A stretch of 64,000 nt of DNA from Paulinella micropora (GCA_019918135.1 WBZZ01004788.1:167501-231500), one strand, 5' to 3'; shown: positions 9,467 to 20,652, counted from the stretch's first letter. Numbers and translations are program-made. Notes: generated by a model from the sequence alone, not told the origin.

Positions 9467-10956
9467 ATGGATGCATCTCCAGAGGCCCCACGAGCTCGTA
9501 CGCAGCACCCGCCGGGTGCCTGTACAGAGAGCTGGGCTGAGATTTTTTTGTTGCACGGCATCGATTGGCTGGCGCTGCCGGCATTGTTAGCGTTGTGCCG
9601 TACTTTGCGTTGTTGGTACAGGCTGGCGGCCCCGTACGCCAGACCGGCACTGTACGTAGACCGCGCGCTCGGGTGCGAGCGACCAGTGGATCTAACGCGT
9701 ATTCCGCGCGCAGAATGCAGTCCGAGGCTCACAACCCAGTTGAAGCTGCGTTATGGCTGGAACCCGCCGATCCCGGCCGCCAACCTGCAGCTTCTGCGGC
9801 GGGCGCTGCCTTACTATCCAAACGTGAGCAGCCTCAGCGTAGAGACGTGCCTAGCCTGTTTGGGACCGCTGCTGGAGGCCTGGACTCGGCCTGGCCAGTT
9901 GGCGACACTGCGCGTGTGTGTCCTGGAGGACGTCGCGGTGGGGCCCGGGAGCGGCTCGGACGTTGACGACGAGGGGTCCAATAACGAAATGGACGACGTA
10001 CTAGAATCCGACCACGAGGACACATGGTCGCCGGAAATACGAGGGCGGCTCTACGAGAGGGCGGTAGCGCCCACGCTGAGGCGCTTAGTGTTGTCGTGCC
10101 GGCCGGAACGTCTGGAGCTGTCTGCCGTGTGCTTCGGTGCGGCCGGGGTGTCGGGGCTGTGGAGTGGCTACGAGCCGGCGCTAACCTACCTTGTGCTGAA
10201 CGGGTGCGAGAACCCCCGACTGTGGGGGATTGCGTTTGAGCGCCTGGCGCCGTCGCTCGCGTATTTGGAAGTGTGTAATTCTATCTGGTATAATAACGAA
10301 TCAAGCCCGGCCAATGTGGCGGTGCTCTCATTAATAGACGGCGGCCCCGTACGGAGCGGCGCTCCGCACCCCGCCGGCACGCTGCTACAACATTGTGCCG
10401 GGCTCGCACTCGAGGAACTGCGACTCAGGCTCGTTTTCAGTGGCCCCCAACTGCGTAGCCTAGACGATTATCGCACGGAAGAGGCGCGTATAGCCCAGTG
10501 GGCACGCTCCTACCGGCATACGTTGCCCCCCGGGGGGGCGGCGCGCGCCGAGGCCGTGAGAAAGACTTTTTTAGTGATTTTTATCGCTGGGACGATACAT
10601 TCTCGGCGTCTTATCAGCTCCGGCAGGCATTGTTTGCGGTTCAGGACACGATCTGGCGCACCATTGTAAAATGGGGCGTACCTCTGCATGTTAGTATGAT
10701 ATTTTTGGCCGAGCAAGACGGGAGCGTTCTCTGTGCTCCGCACAATCAACTGCCGCGTGCCGGCGTTCAGGGGCGCTATTATCTCCTGCAACTACATGAC
10801 CAAGGCCTCAATATATATGACTTTGAACTGGGCGCCAGCGAGCTACGAGAGCTAGCGGTGCGACGAACGGGGACGCGCGCCCCGCCGGGATTTGCGGGGG
10901 CAGCTTTGCAGTTTTTGGTTTGGTCAGGCAGCCTGCCCCGATCGTTTGCGTACTAG
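9467..10956 (+). CDS. F-box/LRR-like protein with one apparent frameshift
   Basis: ATG 9467 (MDASPEAPRARTQ). Residues ~24-75 resemble an F-box helix set (AEIFLLHGIDWLALPALLAL...). Leu-rich segments follow (LRRLVLSCRPERLELS, LTYLVLNGCENPRLWG, LAYLEVCNS), typical of degenerate leucine-rich repeats, with an acidic insert (DVDDEGSNNEMDD). The frame changes near 10,530-10,560, in a C6/G7 homopolymer and GC-rich stretch, then stays open to 10,956. A sequencing indel or a young mutation would both fit. F-box/LRR proteins select substrates for SCF ubiquitin ligases; that role is inferred from fold pattern only. Its 5' end is duplicated at 5931-6122. Confidence 0.5.
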
Positions 10957-11041
10957 ATATATCAGATTTTGGATCACTACCCCAAAATTGACCATTCCAT
11001 CCAATGAAGTTTAACTTTTCTTTAAAGAGAAAAAAAGACAT

Positions 11042-11818
11042 ATGGCTGATACCTTATCTTTAGCCATCAAAAACCTAATCGTAGAACCAGCGGCTGCAGC
11101 GGGCCCGGCAGCCCCGGCTAAGAAGAACAGGATAAAGAGACTTATTCGCTTGGCCGCGCAGGGTTATGCCGCAGCGCAACACAACCTAGGGATCTGCTAC
11201 CTGGAGGGAGACGGGGTGCCAGAAAACAGGGCAAGAGCGGTTGCGTATTTCACCCAAGCCGCCGAGCAAGGTTTGGCGGAGAGTCATTATAGCTTGTGGC
11301 TCTGCTATGACCGCGGAGAAGGAGTGCCCAAGGACGATAGCAAAGCCTTGCAGTATCTGGCCTTGGCGGCAGATCAAGGACATTGTGAAGCACAATGCAC
11401 TCTGGGGACTCTTTACGGCGAAGGGACCCGAGTGCCCAGGAACAGCGAGACAGCGGTCGTGTATTTGGCCCGGGCGGCAGAGCAAGGGGATTCTGTTGCT
11501 CAATACAACCTAGCAATTTGCTATGATAGTGGGCGCGGGGTGCCCTGGGACTACGTAAAAGCGGCCAGGTGGTACGAACTGGCGGCCAGGCAGGGGGTCG
11601 CCGCTGCGCAGTGCAACCTCGGAGTCTGCTACTACTACGGAGAAGGAGTGCGCCAAGACCACGCGCGGGCTGTCGAGTGGTTAGCCCGAGCGGTGCAGCA
11701 GGGCGACGCTCTGGCACAATTGAACCTCGAGCTCCTTCTTCTTCATCATCGCGAGGGCCAGCGTGAACTAGGGCTACCCCCGGGCTACGCCAAGGCGCAG
11801 CCCGCTTGTGGGGGCTGA
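11042..11818 (+). CDS. Sel1-repeat protein, 258 aa
   Basis: Starts at ATG 11042 (MADTLSLAIKNLIVEP). After a ~35-residue leader there are six Sel1 units of 36 residues: AAQHNLGICYLEGDGVPENRA and variants, with the conserved A.xNLG..Y..G.GV..D..KA....AA.QG pattern. The stop is followed at once by an AATAAA signal. The frame is intact. Sel1 arrays form a solenoid used for protein-protein binding; the partner is unknown. A copy of its start region lies at 6386-6440, upstream of the receptor gene. Confidence 0.85.
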   Translation: MADTLSLAIKNLIVEPAAAAGPAAPAKKNRIKRLIRLAAQGYAAAQHNLGICYLEGDGVPENRARAVAYFTQAAEQGLAESHYSLWLCYDRGEGVPKDDSKALQYLALAADQGHCEAQCTLGTLYGEGTRVPRNSETAVVYLARAAEQGDSVAQYNLAICYDSGRGVPWDYVKAARWYELAARQGVAAAQCNLGVCYYYGEGVRQDHARAVEWLARAVQQGDALAQLNLELLLLHHREGQRELGLPPGYAKAQPACGG

Positions 11819-12153
11819 AATAAAGATCGTGGTGGTAGTTGGAATAAAAAAGGAATGGAAGCCAAGGTAGCGACGTGCATGTTGTGCTGGGAATGGAAGT
11901 ACGCTCTGAGTGAGGAGGAGAAGGCGGTAGATTATAAACATGTCCTTCTAGAAGAAGACGATCCCGCGAAAGGGTGGAGCGGAACGGACGGGAAAGGATC
12001 TATCCGGCTCCCCCCCTTTTCTCTCTCCCGCTTCTAACCCAGTGCCGGATCTGGCTTCTGTAACCAAACTAGTTATTGTTTGAAATATTAAAAGCCTGAC
12101 AAAATAAAAGCGGGGGTTGTACTCCTAGACGACGACGGGTTTTTTTGTTTATA
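11819..12153. other. Intergenic region with polyA signal and C/T-rich promoter tract
   Basis: An AATAAA lies just after the Sel1 stop. A CCCCCCC-TTTTCTCTCTCCC tract at 12,010-12,030 precedes the desaturase start by about 125 bases, in the position occupied elsewhere by the C-run and CT stretch. A 60-codon ORF at 11,855 has no recognisable features and is not called. Confidence 0.4.
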
Positions 12154-12910
12154 ATGGCACAGAGCCAGCGCCCCCAGGCCGACTCCGCCATTGTGTTGGG
12201 TCTGGATGGCTCCCCGGGCACTGCGCTGGCTAGTACACGGGACCCATTGCGGCGACTGCCCGGGAGCCCGACAGTGCAACAGATCCGGCGCGCCATCCCA
12301 GCACAGCTTTGCCGTCCGTCTCTGGTGCAGTCGATCAGTTATGTTGCGCGCGATCTTTTGCAAGTTGCCGCCGCGGCCTGGACGACCATGGTGTTGTTGC
12401 GCCACGAGGTTGCCCCGGGGTGGCTTGTATGGCTCCTGTACTGGCTTGTGCAGGGCACCAATTTTTGGGCGTTGCTTGTACTCGGGCACGACTGTGGCCA
12501 CGGTTCCTTCGCCTCGAGCGAGTGGATGAACGATTGTGTGGGCTGGTTGCTACATACTCCGTTGCTGGTTCCGTACTACCCCTGGAAGCTCACGCACCGG
12601 CACCACCACCGACACACCGGTCACTTGCACGAAGACGAGGTATTTCGCCCCGTCGCGTGGGGGCCAGCCGCGCTGGCGTGCTGGTGTGGCTAGCGGGGCT
12701 GTTTTCGTGCTGGGGAGCAGGGGCCGTGGCGTGCTACTACTTGGTGCCAGTGTGGATCTGCGGGTCATGGCTAGTGGCGGTCACGCTGTTGCACCACCTC
12801 GACGAAAGCTGCGAGTACACGAGCGACTCCTGGACTATGCTCGCCACGTGCGGTTGCTCTGTACAAGCTTCTATGTGATGCCGCACACAAAACGACTGCG
12901 CTGGCACTAA
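12154..12910 (+). pseudogene. Fatty-acid desaturase, frameshifted and truncated
   Basis: ATG 12154. The first histidine box GHDCGHGSF begins at H112 and the second, HRHHHRHTGH, at H148. These are the di-iron ligands of membrane desaturases of the delta-12/omega-3 type, with hydrophobic helices before them. The first frame stops near 12,690; the next part of the family (LVPVWICGSWLVAVTLLHHLD, then a Trp-Thr segment) continues in another frame. The third box (HVxHH) is missing and the sequence ends near 12,910. An intact member would be ~350-400 residues; here one frameshift and loss of the C-terminal third make a functional enzyme unlikely. Confidence 0.8.
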
Positions 12911-13108
12911 ATAAGCCAGAGTCTATTGTGCATGAATTCAAGTTGCAGGTAATCCGTAAGCACCACTGCTAACAGATGCTGGGAGAAGAGCAGGCCCCCC
13001 CCCCCTCTCATCCCAGACAAAGTGTAGCAAAGAAATCGGGTAAGGGAGGGGTGTGGGGGCAGCAGCCACACGTCTTTAGCGAATGTAAAAGGTTATAGCT
13101 ATTAATAA

Positions 13109-15634
13109 ATGGAGCAATCGACACTGAACGGGCCAGAGTCTAGTGCGCGTGAACTCAAAGTGCACGAGCTCCGTGAGCGGGCGTCAGATCCGACCCCTCT
13201 CGCAAATGGCTCTGCGCCTGTTGCCGCAATTCCAGTTTGGCGGGGAGAAACACTAGGTGACGTAGGTACACCTATTCGACAGCGCTCGGTGCCAAGCAGT
13301 GCGTCGTCGCTTACGCGGGTCGACGTCGTAGATGAGAACGGCATAGCAGGGGCGCCTTACACAGCTACTTCTGCCCGGCCCTTGGCTCGTACGGAGAACT
13401 TGGAATCACCACTGCTCACGGGTGCTGCATCGTTGCTGAGGAGGGTTGGTGGCGATAAATCCCGGGAGCTGCGTCGTGCTCCGCTGTTTGTGATGTTGAC
13501 GATATTATGCGCGGTGGTGGTGCTGTGGTACCCGTCGCAGGGCTGGTGGGTTAGTGTGCGGGCGTATCCGCCGGCGCAGATACCTTTGAGCCCTGAGGAG
13601 GCGGACGTCGAAGAACGCCACAATTGGAACATTCTGGTGCAATCAGTGCACAACTATAGCTGGCGAAGAGACTATGGGCCTTTGTTGCACAAGGCGCGAA
13701 AAGAAGCAGAGCCCAAGCCACCGCGATTATCGAGCGTGGCGCGTGCCGATTGCACAAAGCAGTTGGCGACTTGGTTGTGGGACACGCTCGGCCCGCACAC
13801 GTCGAGCAACACTACTCTCGTGCGCAATCTGCTGCACGGGATGCGGCTGGAACGTTTTGAGCCACTGGCGGCTGTAACTGAGAAGCTTATGTGGGAGCCG
13901 CAAAGCTTGCGTCCGTTCGTAGACAGAGTGAGCGACTGTGCGTCCCAGAACGTCATGTTAGGGTCCGCAGCCTGCCGCCTGGTAAACGAGCCAGAGCTGC
14001 TGGCTGGCCAGCTTGGCTCTCTTTCCCAGGAGGCCCTAGCGATTGCATGGCAAGAGCTACTGACATGGACGCTTGTCCTCGAGGCCTGGACGCAGGCCTG
14101 CCAGTCCAGTTACGTACTCGCGCATGATTTTGCGTTTTACCTACGACGTGAGTTTGTGGGGGGGGCGAGCGCTGCGACAAACTTTGGTCTGGGCTGGTGG
14201 GACGCGAGTGTCAGCGAATTTCTGCACACAAAGTTTACTAGCATAGAGTCGGCCCTGTCTAGGTACAATAGGGCGCGCGCCAATCGTGCTCCGAGCGGGC
14301 TGGAGGGAACATGGCTAACCATTAACATTCTGGAGGCGGTGTCGCTGGACGCCCAAAAGGGACTGGACGATAATGTCGTGGCGGGGCTGGCGGTGGCGCA
14401 CGAGGTGCGAAACCGCAACTTTACGCGTGTGGCAGAAATCGATGGCAATCAGGAATTTCGCTGGACTCTGGGCACGCAATTCGCAGACAGCTACATAGCC
14501 TGGAACCTGAACTTTAATCTGGGCAGTCTGGAGGCGTGGTCGCCCTTGTCCAAGCTACTGTTGCCGTCGGTAGTCTGCACACGCGATGACTTCGAGGCCG
14601 AAACCTTTCTGTCAGCGCGTGTGTACTCCTTGTTCTTTTTTATGCTGCTGCAAGGGCTTCCCAGCGCCCTGCGCAGCTTCCGGTCGCCGCCCGGCGCTTT
14701 CCACCTACTGCGCGCGGGGGAACTGGCGCGGGCCCTGGCCAACACTACGCTTGACACGCTACCGCTCTACAGCCCCCCTAGCGCCGAGCAAGTGCTGCGT
14801 ATGCAGCATGACCTGCCAGGCCACCTGTCTTTGCTGAGTTACTTGGGACCCTACGGCTGGCGGCTTGCGCTTTGTACGAGCATGTGGATCAGTTGTCTGC
14901 TGGCCGGCATTGCGCTGGAGCTCGGCTCGCGCTCCTGGCTGCGCTACAGACCCCCCGACGCCAGGCTCCTCAAGACTAGCTGGTGGCTCGTTCAAACAGT
15001 GTTCCCGCTGCTACAAGTGATTGGCATCTACTCGTTCTCGGTGTTTGGCCTGCCCTTTATGGTGCTCGGGCTCTTCAAGTTTGGGATGCCCGAAATTAGC
15101 ACGTACCTAGTCTTGAGCTTTTGCATCCATGACGAACGAGGGCGTCCAATTCCTTGGTACGGCGTGCTGCATCTTTTGAACGGGCTGGCCACATTGCTCC
15201 ACCACGCCGCCACTCTCTGGCTCGTGTGCTCGCTCATTACCCGCACTACGTCACTCAACGGGATTGATTACCTGAGCGTGTCGTTGCCGTTGGTGTGCCA
15301 GCATTATTTTGTCGCGCTGCGCTTCCATGCCAAGACCTTGTACGCAGCCATCGAGCTCGTGTTAGAGATCTGGTGGGAAGTAGAAGTTTGGAACGTGATG
15401 CCTAGGTACGTTCGTTTTCATGAGCAGCGTGTTATCTGGGCCATGCTTTGTGCGCACTGGCTGTACTGGATTGTCGGCGTGCTGGAATGGCTGCTGGAGC
15501 CATCTAGCTCTGCCCAACTACCAGCCGAGGATCCGTTGCATACTCAATCGGCTGGTGCCAAAACCCACCGGCGCAATCATACGCTGGAACGCATGCGCTT
15601 GGCCGCCAGCCTGAAGGGGCTGGAGGGTTTCTAG
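13109..15634 (+). CDS. Large membrane protein of unknown function, 841 aa
   Basis: One open frame from ATG 13109. The N-terminal ~125 residues are hydrophilic. A first membrane helix is at about 128-150 (LFVMLTILCAVVVLWYPS). A large domain (about 150-575) has several N-glycosylation-like sites (NYS, NTT, NFT) and is probably lumenal or extracellular. The C-terminal third has about five or six helices (WRLALCTSMWISCLLAGIAL, VFPLLQVIGIYSFSVFGLPF and others). No known family is recognised. A short C-run (about 12,997-13,006) lies about 100 bases upstream. Confidence 0.6.
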   Translation: MEQSTLNGPESSARELKVHELRERASDPTPLANGSAPVAAIPVWRGETLGDVGTPIRQRSVPSSASSLTRVDVVDENGIAGAPYTATSARPLARTENLESPLLTGAASLLRRVGGDKSRELRRAPLFVMLTILCAVVVLWYPSQGWWVSVRAYPPAQIPLSPEEADVEERHNWNILVQSVHNYSWRRDYGPLLHKARKEAEPKPPRLSSVARADCTKQLATWLWDTLGPHTSSNTTLVRNLLHGMRLERFEPLAAVTEKLMWEPQSLRPFVDRVSDCASQNVMLGSAACRLVNEPELLAGQLGSLSQEALAIAWQELLTWTLVLEAWTQACQSSYVLAHDFAFYLRREFVGGASAATNFGLGWWDASVSEFLHTKFTSIESALSRYNRARANRAPSGLEGTWLTINILEAVSLDAQKGLDDNVVAGLAVAHEVRNRNFTRVAEIDGNQEFRWTLGTQFADSYIAWNLNFNLGSLEAWSPLSKLLLPSVVCTRDDFEAETFLSARVYSLFFFMLLQGLPSALRSFRSPPGAFHLLRAGELARALANTTLDTLPLYSPPSAEQVLRMQHDLPGHLSLLSYLGPYGWRLALCTSMWISCLLAGIALELGSRSWLRYRPPDARLLKTSWWLVQTVFPLLQVIGIYSFSVFGLPFMVLGLFKFGMPEISTYLVLSFCIHDERGRPIPWYGVLHLLNGLATLLHHAATLWLVCSLITRTTSLNGIDYLSVSLPLVCQHYFVALRFHAKTLYAAIELVLEIWWEVEVWNVMPRYVRFHEQRVIWAMLCAHWLYWIVGVLEWLLEPSSSAQLPAEDPLHTQSAGAKTHRRNHTLERMRLAASLKGLEGF

Positions 15635-15718
15635 TAGGAGCGAAACATCTAGCAACGCTGGCTCCGCTGGTTTTGTTCTCATTAAAATTAATTTTAATTG
15701 ACAATTCCTTGCCTTTGT

Positions 15719-15751
15719 GTGTGCGTGTATGTGTGTGTGTGTGTGTGTGTG
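15719..15751. repeat. (GT)n microsatellite
   Basis: An imperfect GT tract between the convergent 3' ends of the two neighbouring genes. Similar GT/CA tracts lie at 5671-5712, 9307-9335 and 16,695-16,733. Confidence 0.8.
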
Positions 15752-15763
15752 AATACGTAGACA

Positions 15764-16681
15764 CTAGTACTCTGCTATACAATATCGCACAATGTTGTTT
15801 GGCAACAATGCTTTTAGCAGACTCAAAACCTGCGGGCGCCACCACAAACATTCCAGAAATCCCTGGGCCTCTAGCGCCTCATTGGCGGCCAGGCAGTATT
15901 CGTGGGCAGCAAGCTCGTACCTAACAAGGTGTGGCCTAAGAACATAGGACAGCACTAGTACTAGATTGGTGTGCACGGCTGCTCGGCTCCGGTGCGAGAG
16001 CAGCGGATAGACGTTCTCCACGGCGACCCGCGGGCAGAGGCCGGACGGATTTTGTCTGAGAAAGTCCAGCCAGAAGACGCATTCACGTTCTCCGGCCTGG
16101 CAGCCCTGAGCCAACTCTGGTCTGTCCCGCAAAAACAGGCGCTCCGCCGCCTCCCAGTCACGGCGCACGGCCTCCTGTTCGGCGCGGCCCCGGTTGGCTC
16201 GCCTATGCCTTAAAACGTACCATCTACGCTTCCGAGCCGCCAAGTCACTTGCGCAGTATTCTCGTAACATGCTTTGGCGTTTGTCGCGGAACTCGGGGGC
16301 GGTTTCGGGCTGCCGCTGCTGTATCAAAGCCAGCTCCGCGACAAGGACATGCACGAGCCCCTGGTAAAGCTCGTGGTTGACAAACGACAAGAGCCTGCGC
16401 GTTATGTGGCTGCGACACAAATCCCCCCGTCCGGGCGGGGCTCTGCATTTTAGGAGGTCCTGTCTGATGGCTTCAGTGGGTTGCTGCAGCTGTTCGTCGC
16501 TGGGGCCCAATCTTTGTCTTTGCAAATTAATCAAGAGATTGCTTACGACAATCAGGGGCGCGATGAGCTGTTGCTGTTGGGCGGGTACTAACACTTGAGT
16601 GCTATCATCATCATCTGTAGTGGCAGTGGGTCTAGTTGTTACCTGGGCGATGCATTGTCGTGATCTCTTCAAGGGCCACAT
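15764..16681 (-). CDS. Hypothetical protein, 305 aa
   Basis: An intact frame from ATG 16681 (MWPLKRSRQCIAQ). A Thr/Asp/Gln-rich N-terminus is followed by a helical, strongly basic middle (AARKRRWYVLRHRRANRGRA) and a hydrophobic C-terminus with Trp (FLECLWWRPQVLSLLKALLP). No signal peptide or clear membrane helix. I do not recognise a family. A (GT)n tract lies just upstream of the start, as in the Sel1 genes at 5668 and 9300. Confidence 0.55.
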   Translation of the reverse strand: MWPLKRSRQCIAQVTTRPTATTDDDDSTQVLVPAQQQQLIAPLIVVSNLLINLQRQRLGPSDEQLQQPTEAIRQDLLKCRAPPGRGDLCRSHITRRLLSFVNHELYQGLVHVLVAELALIQQRQPETAPEFRDKRQSMLREYCASDLAARKRRWYVLRHRRANRGRAEQEAVRRDWEAAERLFLRDRPELAQGCQAGERECVFWLDFLRQNPSGLCPRVAVENVYPLLSHRSRAAVHTNLVLVLSYVLRPHLVRYELAAHEYCLAANEALEAQGFLECLWWRPQVLSLLKALLPNNIVRYCIAEY

Positions 16682-17227
16682 CAGTGGTGCGTAGTGTAGG
16701 TGTGTGTGTGTGTGTGTGTGCTTGTGTGTGTGTGGTCCACCGCGCTTCTAACCGTCCGATCAATCACAAAAGACAAACGCTTGCTGTTCCCAAGGTAATA
16801 TTAATAGCCGCGGGAATATATTTATTAGGTTATGTGTATTTCAAATCAACACGAGTCCTTCCCCCCCCCCCCTCCTCTCCCCCCCCCCTCCGCTTCTCAA
16901 ATACTTCTGTCCCTTCTTCTCTTTTCCTCGCCTTGGGGAGGGGGGAGAGCGAAAGGGAGGGTGCGTGCTTGTTTTCTTTTTTTTTATTAGAATAAAACAA
17001 GTAGGTGAGCTAAAATTTAGAAGGCGAGGAGTTGTTCTTGCTAACGATCATCTCCACTTCTTAACCCAAATCTGACCAGCACCAGTGGGCCAATGAGCCT
17101 TGTTGAGAGGCGTTCCCAGCCTCCGCAGCACACACTAGCAATAGTCTGCACAGCCGAGCAACAGTCTGGTACATCTAGCGCTAGAAAACGTTTGGCACAA
17201 AAAACTAGCACCTCTAGCGCGCCGTGC
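16682..17227. other. Intergenic region, GT repeat and C tracts
   Basis: It holds a (GT)n tract (16,695-16,733), C-runs at about 16,861-16,890 and a G-rich tract near 16,937-16,946. The rest, to 17,227, has no gene that I can support. Confidence 0.4.
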
Positions 17228-18000
17228 TTAGCTTAGTGCGTCGCCCGTGTCCCGGCAGGCCAGGGGCAGCCAAAAGTCTGCGCCTCCCAGCTGGCCCTGG
17301 CGCAATCCGTGACGGTACAAGAAAGCGCCCACCCAGCTCTCACTAACGAGGTGGCGGCTTGTGATGCGCGTGGCTATTACGTAGTTTTTTACCTTGTCCA
17401 CGTAAGCATTCCAGCCCAAATCCAGTGCATCTACGGCATAGATTGTCCAGAACCTCCAACCTCCTCTTGGTAATATTTCTTGTTGCAAAAGTTTCCAGGC
17501 CGTGCAAAAACGCGTCAGTGCTCTTGGGCCCTGCCAGCCGGGCAGGCGCCAGAGAGCCTCGGGCAGGTTGCCTGGGCAGGTACACAGGAAATAAATCAGC
17601 GCAGCATCACATGCTGCCTGCTGCGGCGATCCGAGTTGGCACAAGACGGAATCGTCCAGGTCTGTAAGAACAACTTTATGAACCTCGAAACCTTCGGTTT
17701 GCTCTTGCGTCTGTCTTCGGCGGAGCTTGACGAGAACGTTGGCCGGCTTTTGGTCTAGCGGGAACATCCCCGAGCGCAATACAAAACGTTTGCAGTAGGT
17801 CTGCCATTGGCTCCAACACCGCAGAGAAAAAAGCGCAGGAAGGTTGTGGGTATCTAAACTTGGTCAGATCGCAATCGAAGGCTTCTAAGTGAATAACTAC
17901 TAGACAATGCCTCTGCCCGCCCAGACCATCGGACAGGTTGGCTGGACAATCGCAACCCTTGACTTCCACCATGCGCTGCACGGCCCCTGCGACAAGATCG
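17228..18000 (-). pseudogene. Kinase-like gene fragment, lacking its N-lobe
   Basis: Reading leftward from about 18,000: a hinge-like segment HCLVVIHLEAFDCDLTKF, then after a frameshift near 17,780 the catalytic-loop motif FPLDQKPANVLVKL and VVLTDLDDS in the DFG position. The stop is at 17,228. This matches the order seen in the intact kinase-like gene at 285. No start codon or glycine loop is present: the fragment begins right behind the 3' end and AATAAA of the gene at 18,035-18,970. It is a 5'-truncated, frameshifted copy. Confidence 0.6.
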
Positions 18001-18034
18001 CCTTTTTTTTCTGAAGACCAAAATTTTATTGTAA

Positions 18035-18970
18035 TTAAAACAAAGCCGGTTGTGCTAACTCTGCTAAGCAACGTTTGTATCTAGACAAGTAAGTTTCTTC
18101 CCCTGGCTCTAGCTCGCTTGCCAAGGTAAGCAGCGCGGACTTGTAGCTCTGCTGCCTAAGTGTCTCTGCTTGTCTTTCGCGTTGACTCAGCTCCTGTTGT
18201 CTCTCCCGCTCGCGCTGAAACTGCATTCTGGTTGGACGGGCCTCTTCCGCGCGACTCCGCGCAAGAGCTGAGAGGTGTCTTTGACGCTCGCACAGGTGTT
18301 GGAACTGAGCAATTAATTGTTCTTCTTCGTCTGGTCGGGTCTTGTTGGCCACCAAGTACGCACAAACGTAGTCTGTGCGGACAAGATGGTTTCCGCCCGA
18401 GCCTTCCCTTACGTCTACACTCGACGGCTGCAGCTGCCTCAAGACGTCTGTGCGCTTGGCCACCTCGCTTTTGCCTACCCAGACCGCTCCCTTGAACAGG
18501 CCATAATATAGGCGCAGGCGCCGCTTGTGTTCAGCCGAGGGTAGCACGAGCAAGCCCGCTCAACGCATAGCTCCCTGAAACCCCTTGCACACTTGGGCCA
18601 GCTCCGTTGCCTCACGGTTGAAAAGCCGAGTAGCGTGAGTGTCGGACATAGCTGGTCGTTTACCCACCACGTACAAAATAACGCTGGCCAGCACGTCCCC
18701 GCAGCCCATCACCACCTGATTAAAACCAGCTCCCGCGCGTTTGCCCTGCGCCCATGTTTCCAGAGCAGGCAGGTAATTAGCAAGGACTTTTCTTCTCTTC
18801 ATCGCCCTCATAGTCTTCAATTGTTCTTGGCTTGGTTGCTCTCCTTGGATTTCTTTGAATAGTTGGATGGTGTTGCGCCATAGAAATTTGTCAGGTGATG
18901 ATCTTTTGCCAGAACTGGTCTGCATGCTTCCTTCAAGAAGGCAAAGAAAGAAATATGTGGACTCCGGCAT
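18035..18970 (-). pseudogene. Orphan gene with one in-frame TGA
   Basis: ATG 18970 (MPESTYFFLCLLEG). The frame reads to a TGA at 18560-18562 (GAMR-stop-AGLLVLPSAEH) and continues in the same frame, coherent and without another break, to a stop at 18035. The second half ends in a long charged helix (RERERQQELSQRERQAE). No ATG precedes the second part, so it cannot easily be a separate gene. Either the TGA is a recent point mutation or it is read through. Function unknown; the family resembles other locally amplified orphans here. Confidence 0.5.
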
Positions 18971-19205
18971 TGCCTAGGCACACGAAGGGGAGGGGGTGCC
19001 CTCTTCCGGTACGCTCTTTGTTGTGGACAGGAGAGAAAGCACAAAAGGGGGGGGCACCCCCCCCCTTTGCACTGGGCCTTCCAAATTCAATTCTATCCCT
19101 GTTAACACTGTGATACACAAATCCCAAACGCACCTCCCGCGCACGAAGCTAGTTGACTCGACCTCGGGAAGTCAAGTTTGTCATCGAAAGGCAGTCGTCA
19201 ACAAC
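18971..19205. promoter_or_regulatory. Divergent promoter with two G/C palindromes
   Basis: One palindrome is at 18,987-19,003 (GGGGAGGGGGTGCCCTC) and one at 19,047-19,065 (eight G, CA, nine C). They lie 17 and 77 bases upstream of ATG 18970 and about 200 and 140 bases before ATG 19206. Two elements between two divergent genes parallels the region 22,670-22,949. Confidence 0.4.
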
Positions 19206-20652
19206 ATGGCACAGCCGGGAATAAGTACTTGGCCTACAAACGACGTGCGGAATTTGCTGGATGTCATCGAGGCATGCTACGACACGCTTGAGTTGATCGC
19301 AGAAAAGTTGCGCGAGGACGTACCACGCGTAAGCTCAGAGAGCCTACCCAACTGGTCTCAACCGCCGACAAGAATGTCTGACCTTACGGAAGGCGTCTCG
19401 ACAAATTGCTGAGAAAAATGTATGTCGTAAACTTTTGGATGGAGGATAATACCTTTGCTCCGGTACCTCCCAATTATTCTCCTAACACGCCTTCATATGA
19501 ATCATGCGTGTTCTGGCCGGCGCTTGATGACGAGGAGCTAGATCGACAAATCGAATTAGTCATTGATTGCCTGAACGCGCAGAGCAGATCAACGCGCTTG
19601 TTCAGTTGCTAGACCTGTCCGAAGGTGAGCTGCTGCAAGCCGCCCTGGATGGGGCGGCCGGAGCGCTCGGACTGTGTCCGCAGCCCTTGGACCACTTTCA
19701 AGAGAGAGACAGAACCCGCCTGTGGGTGGCAGCAGCGGTAGAGCTGCGCTGGGCTAGAAGCTCTTGGTGGCAGAATACCCCCGAGCCAATAGCAATGATA
19801 GGGCGGTTCAACAATACTAAATACGACTACAATCTGCCGCCCCTGGCGGGCCTGACCCACGCCGTCAGAATAATCTACTTGGCGGGCGAACTCGGGCGGC
19901 TACCAGATTATCGGATGCCTCGCATCCTCCACGCCGCCCGGAGGGACGTGGAGACCATGATCAAGCTCAGGTGGGAGCAACGCCTGCAGGAGTACGATGC
20001 GTGTTGCGAGGCCTGGAGCGACCTGACTTATCTCCAGGCCGGCGACGTGATTAGAATAAAGACCCGCTCTGAGGAGATACCGGTCTTTGTACACGCACGT
20101 TCTTCCAGGAAAGCAAAGCACGACGGCGTCGGTTGCCTAGCGCGGGTGTACGTCTTGCGCGACAGGGCCTATCATCCCCGTTTCTACGAGGGTCTCGCTA
20201 ATTCCATCGCTAATTCCAGCCAGCACCCGAGCGGAAAAAAGAAGACGCGCAAGGGGGGTTCGGAGCTAACCCTCAAGTACGAGGCCTACCAGGGAGACAC
20301 AACGGATCCAGACCTGGAGCGGCTTGATCGCTTGAAAGAAAAGAGCCCCCCAACTAGACTGCCCCCGCCTGGAGAACCCGGCGGTCTGTTTTCTAGCCGA
20401 CTTGGTCCTAACCTACGATGGCTATTGCTTTGCCCGTCGCAAGGACTCGCAGCACAGGGCGCGTTGGGCAGTGGACAACAACGACTGCTACGTTCGGAAA
20501 CTAAAGGCACTAGCAACCGAGGTCCTGGGTCAGTTTATGCCCGTCAGATCTCTGGTCGATTGTGTCACTTCTTTCCTCTGCTTGCACAGACTCGCTTGCC
20601 AATGTCACCCACCCGCGGGCTGAAGGAGAGAGCGCGTCAAAAAGAAGTATAA
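19206..20652 (+). pseudogene. Orphan gene with several frameshifts
   Basis: Starts at ATG 19206 (MAQPGISTWPTND). The coherent coding signal moves between frames near 19,390, 19,575 and 20,400: an acidic segment (PALDDEELDRQIELVIDCL), then a long segment with Trp and Arg (WVAAAVELRWARSSWWQNTP), then a basic Lys-rich segment (SGKKKTRKGG) and a C-terminal part in a third frame (VLTYDGYCFARRKDSQH), ending at about 20,623. A polyA signal lies near 20,660. I recognise no family. At least three shifts make a functional product unlikely unless the assembly is at fault. Confidence 0.45.

Noticed and set aside
9467-10956. Programmed frameshift in the F-box/LRR-like gene
   Set aside because: The shift lies in a C6/G7 homopolymer stretch without a recognisable slippery-site structure; an indel or sequencing error is simpler.
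11855-12037. A 60-codon ORF after the Sel1 gene
   Set aside because: No motif or paralogue, and it runs into the C/T promoter tract of the next gene.
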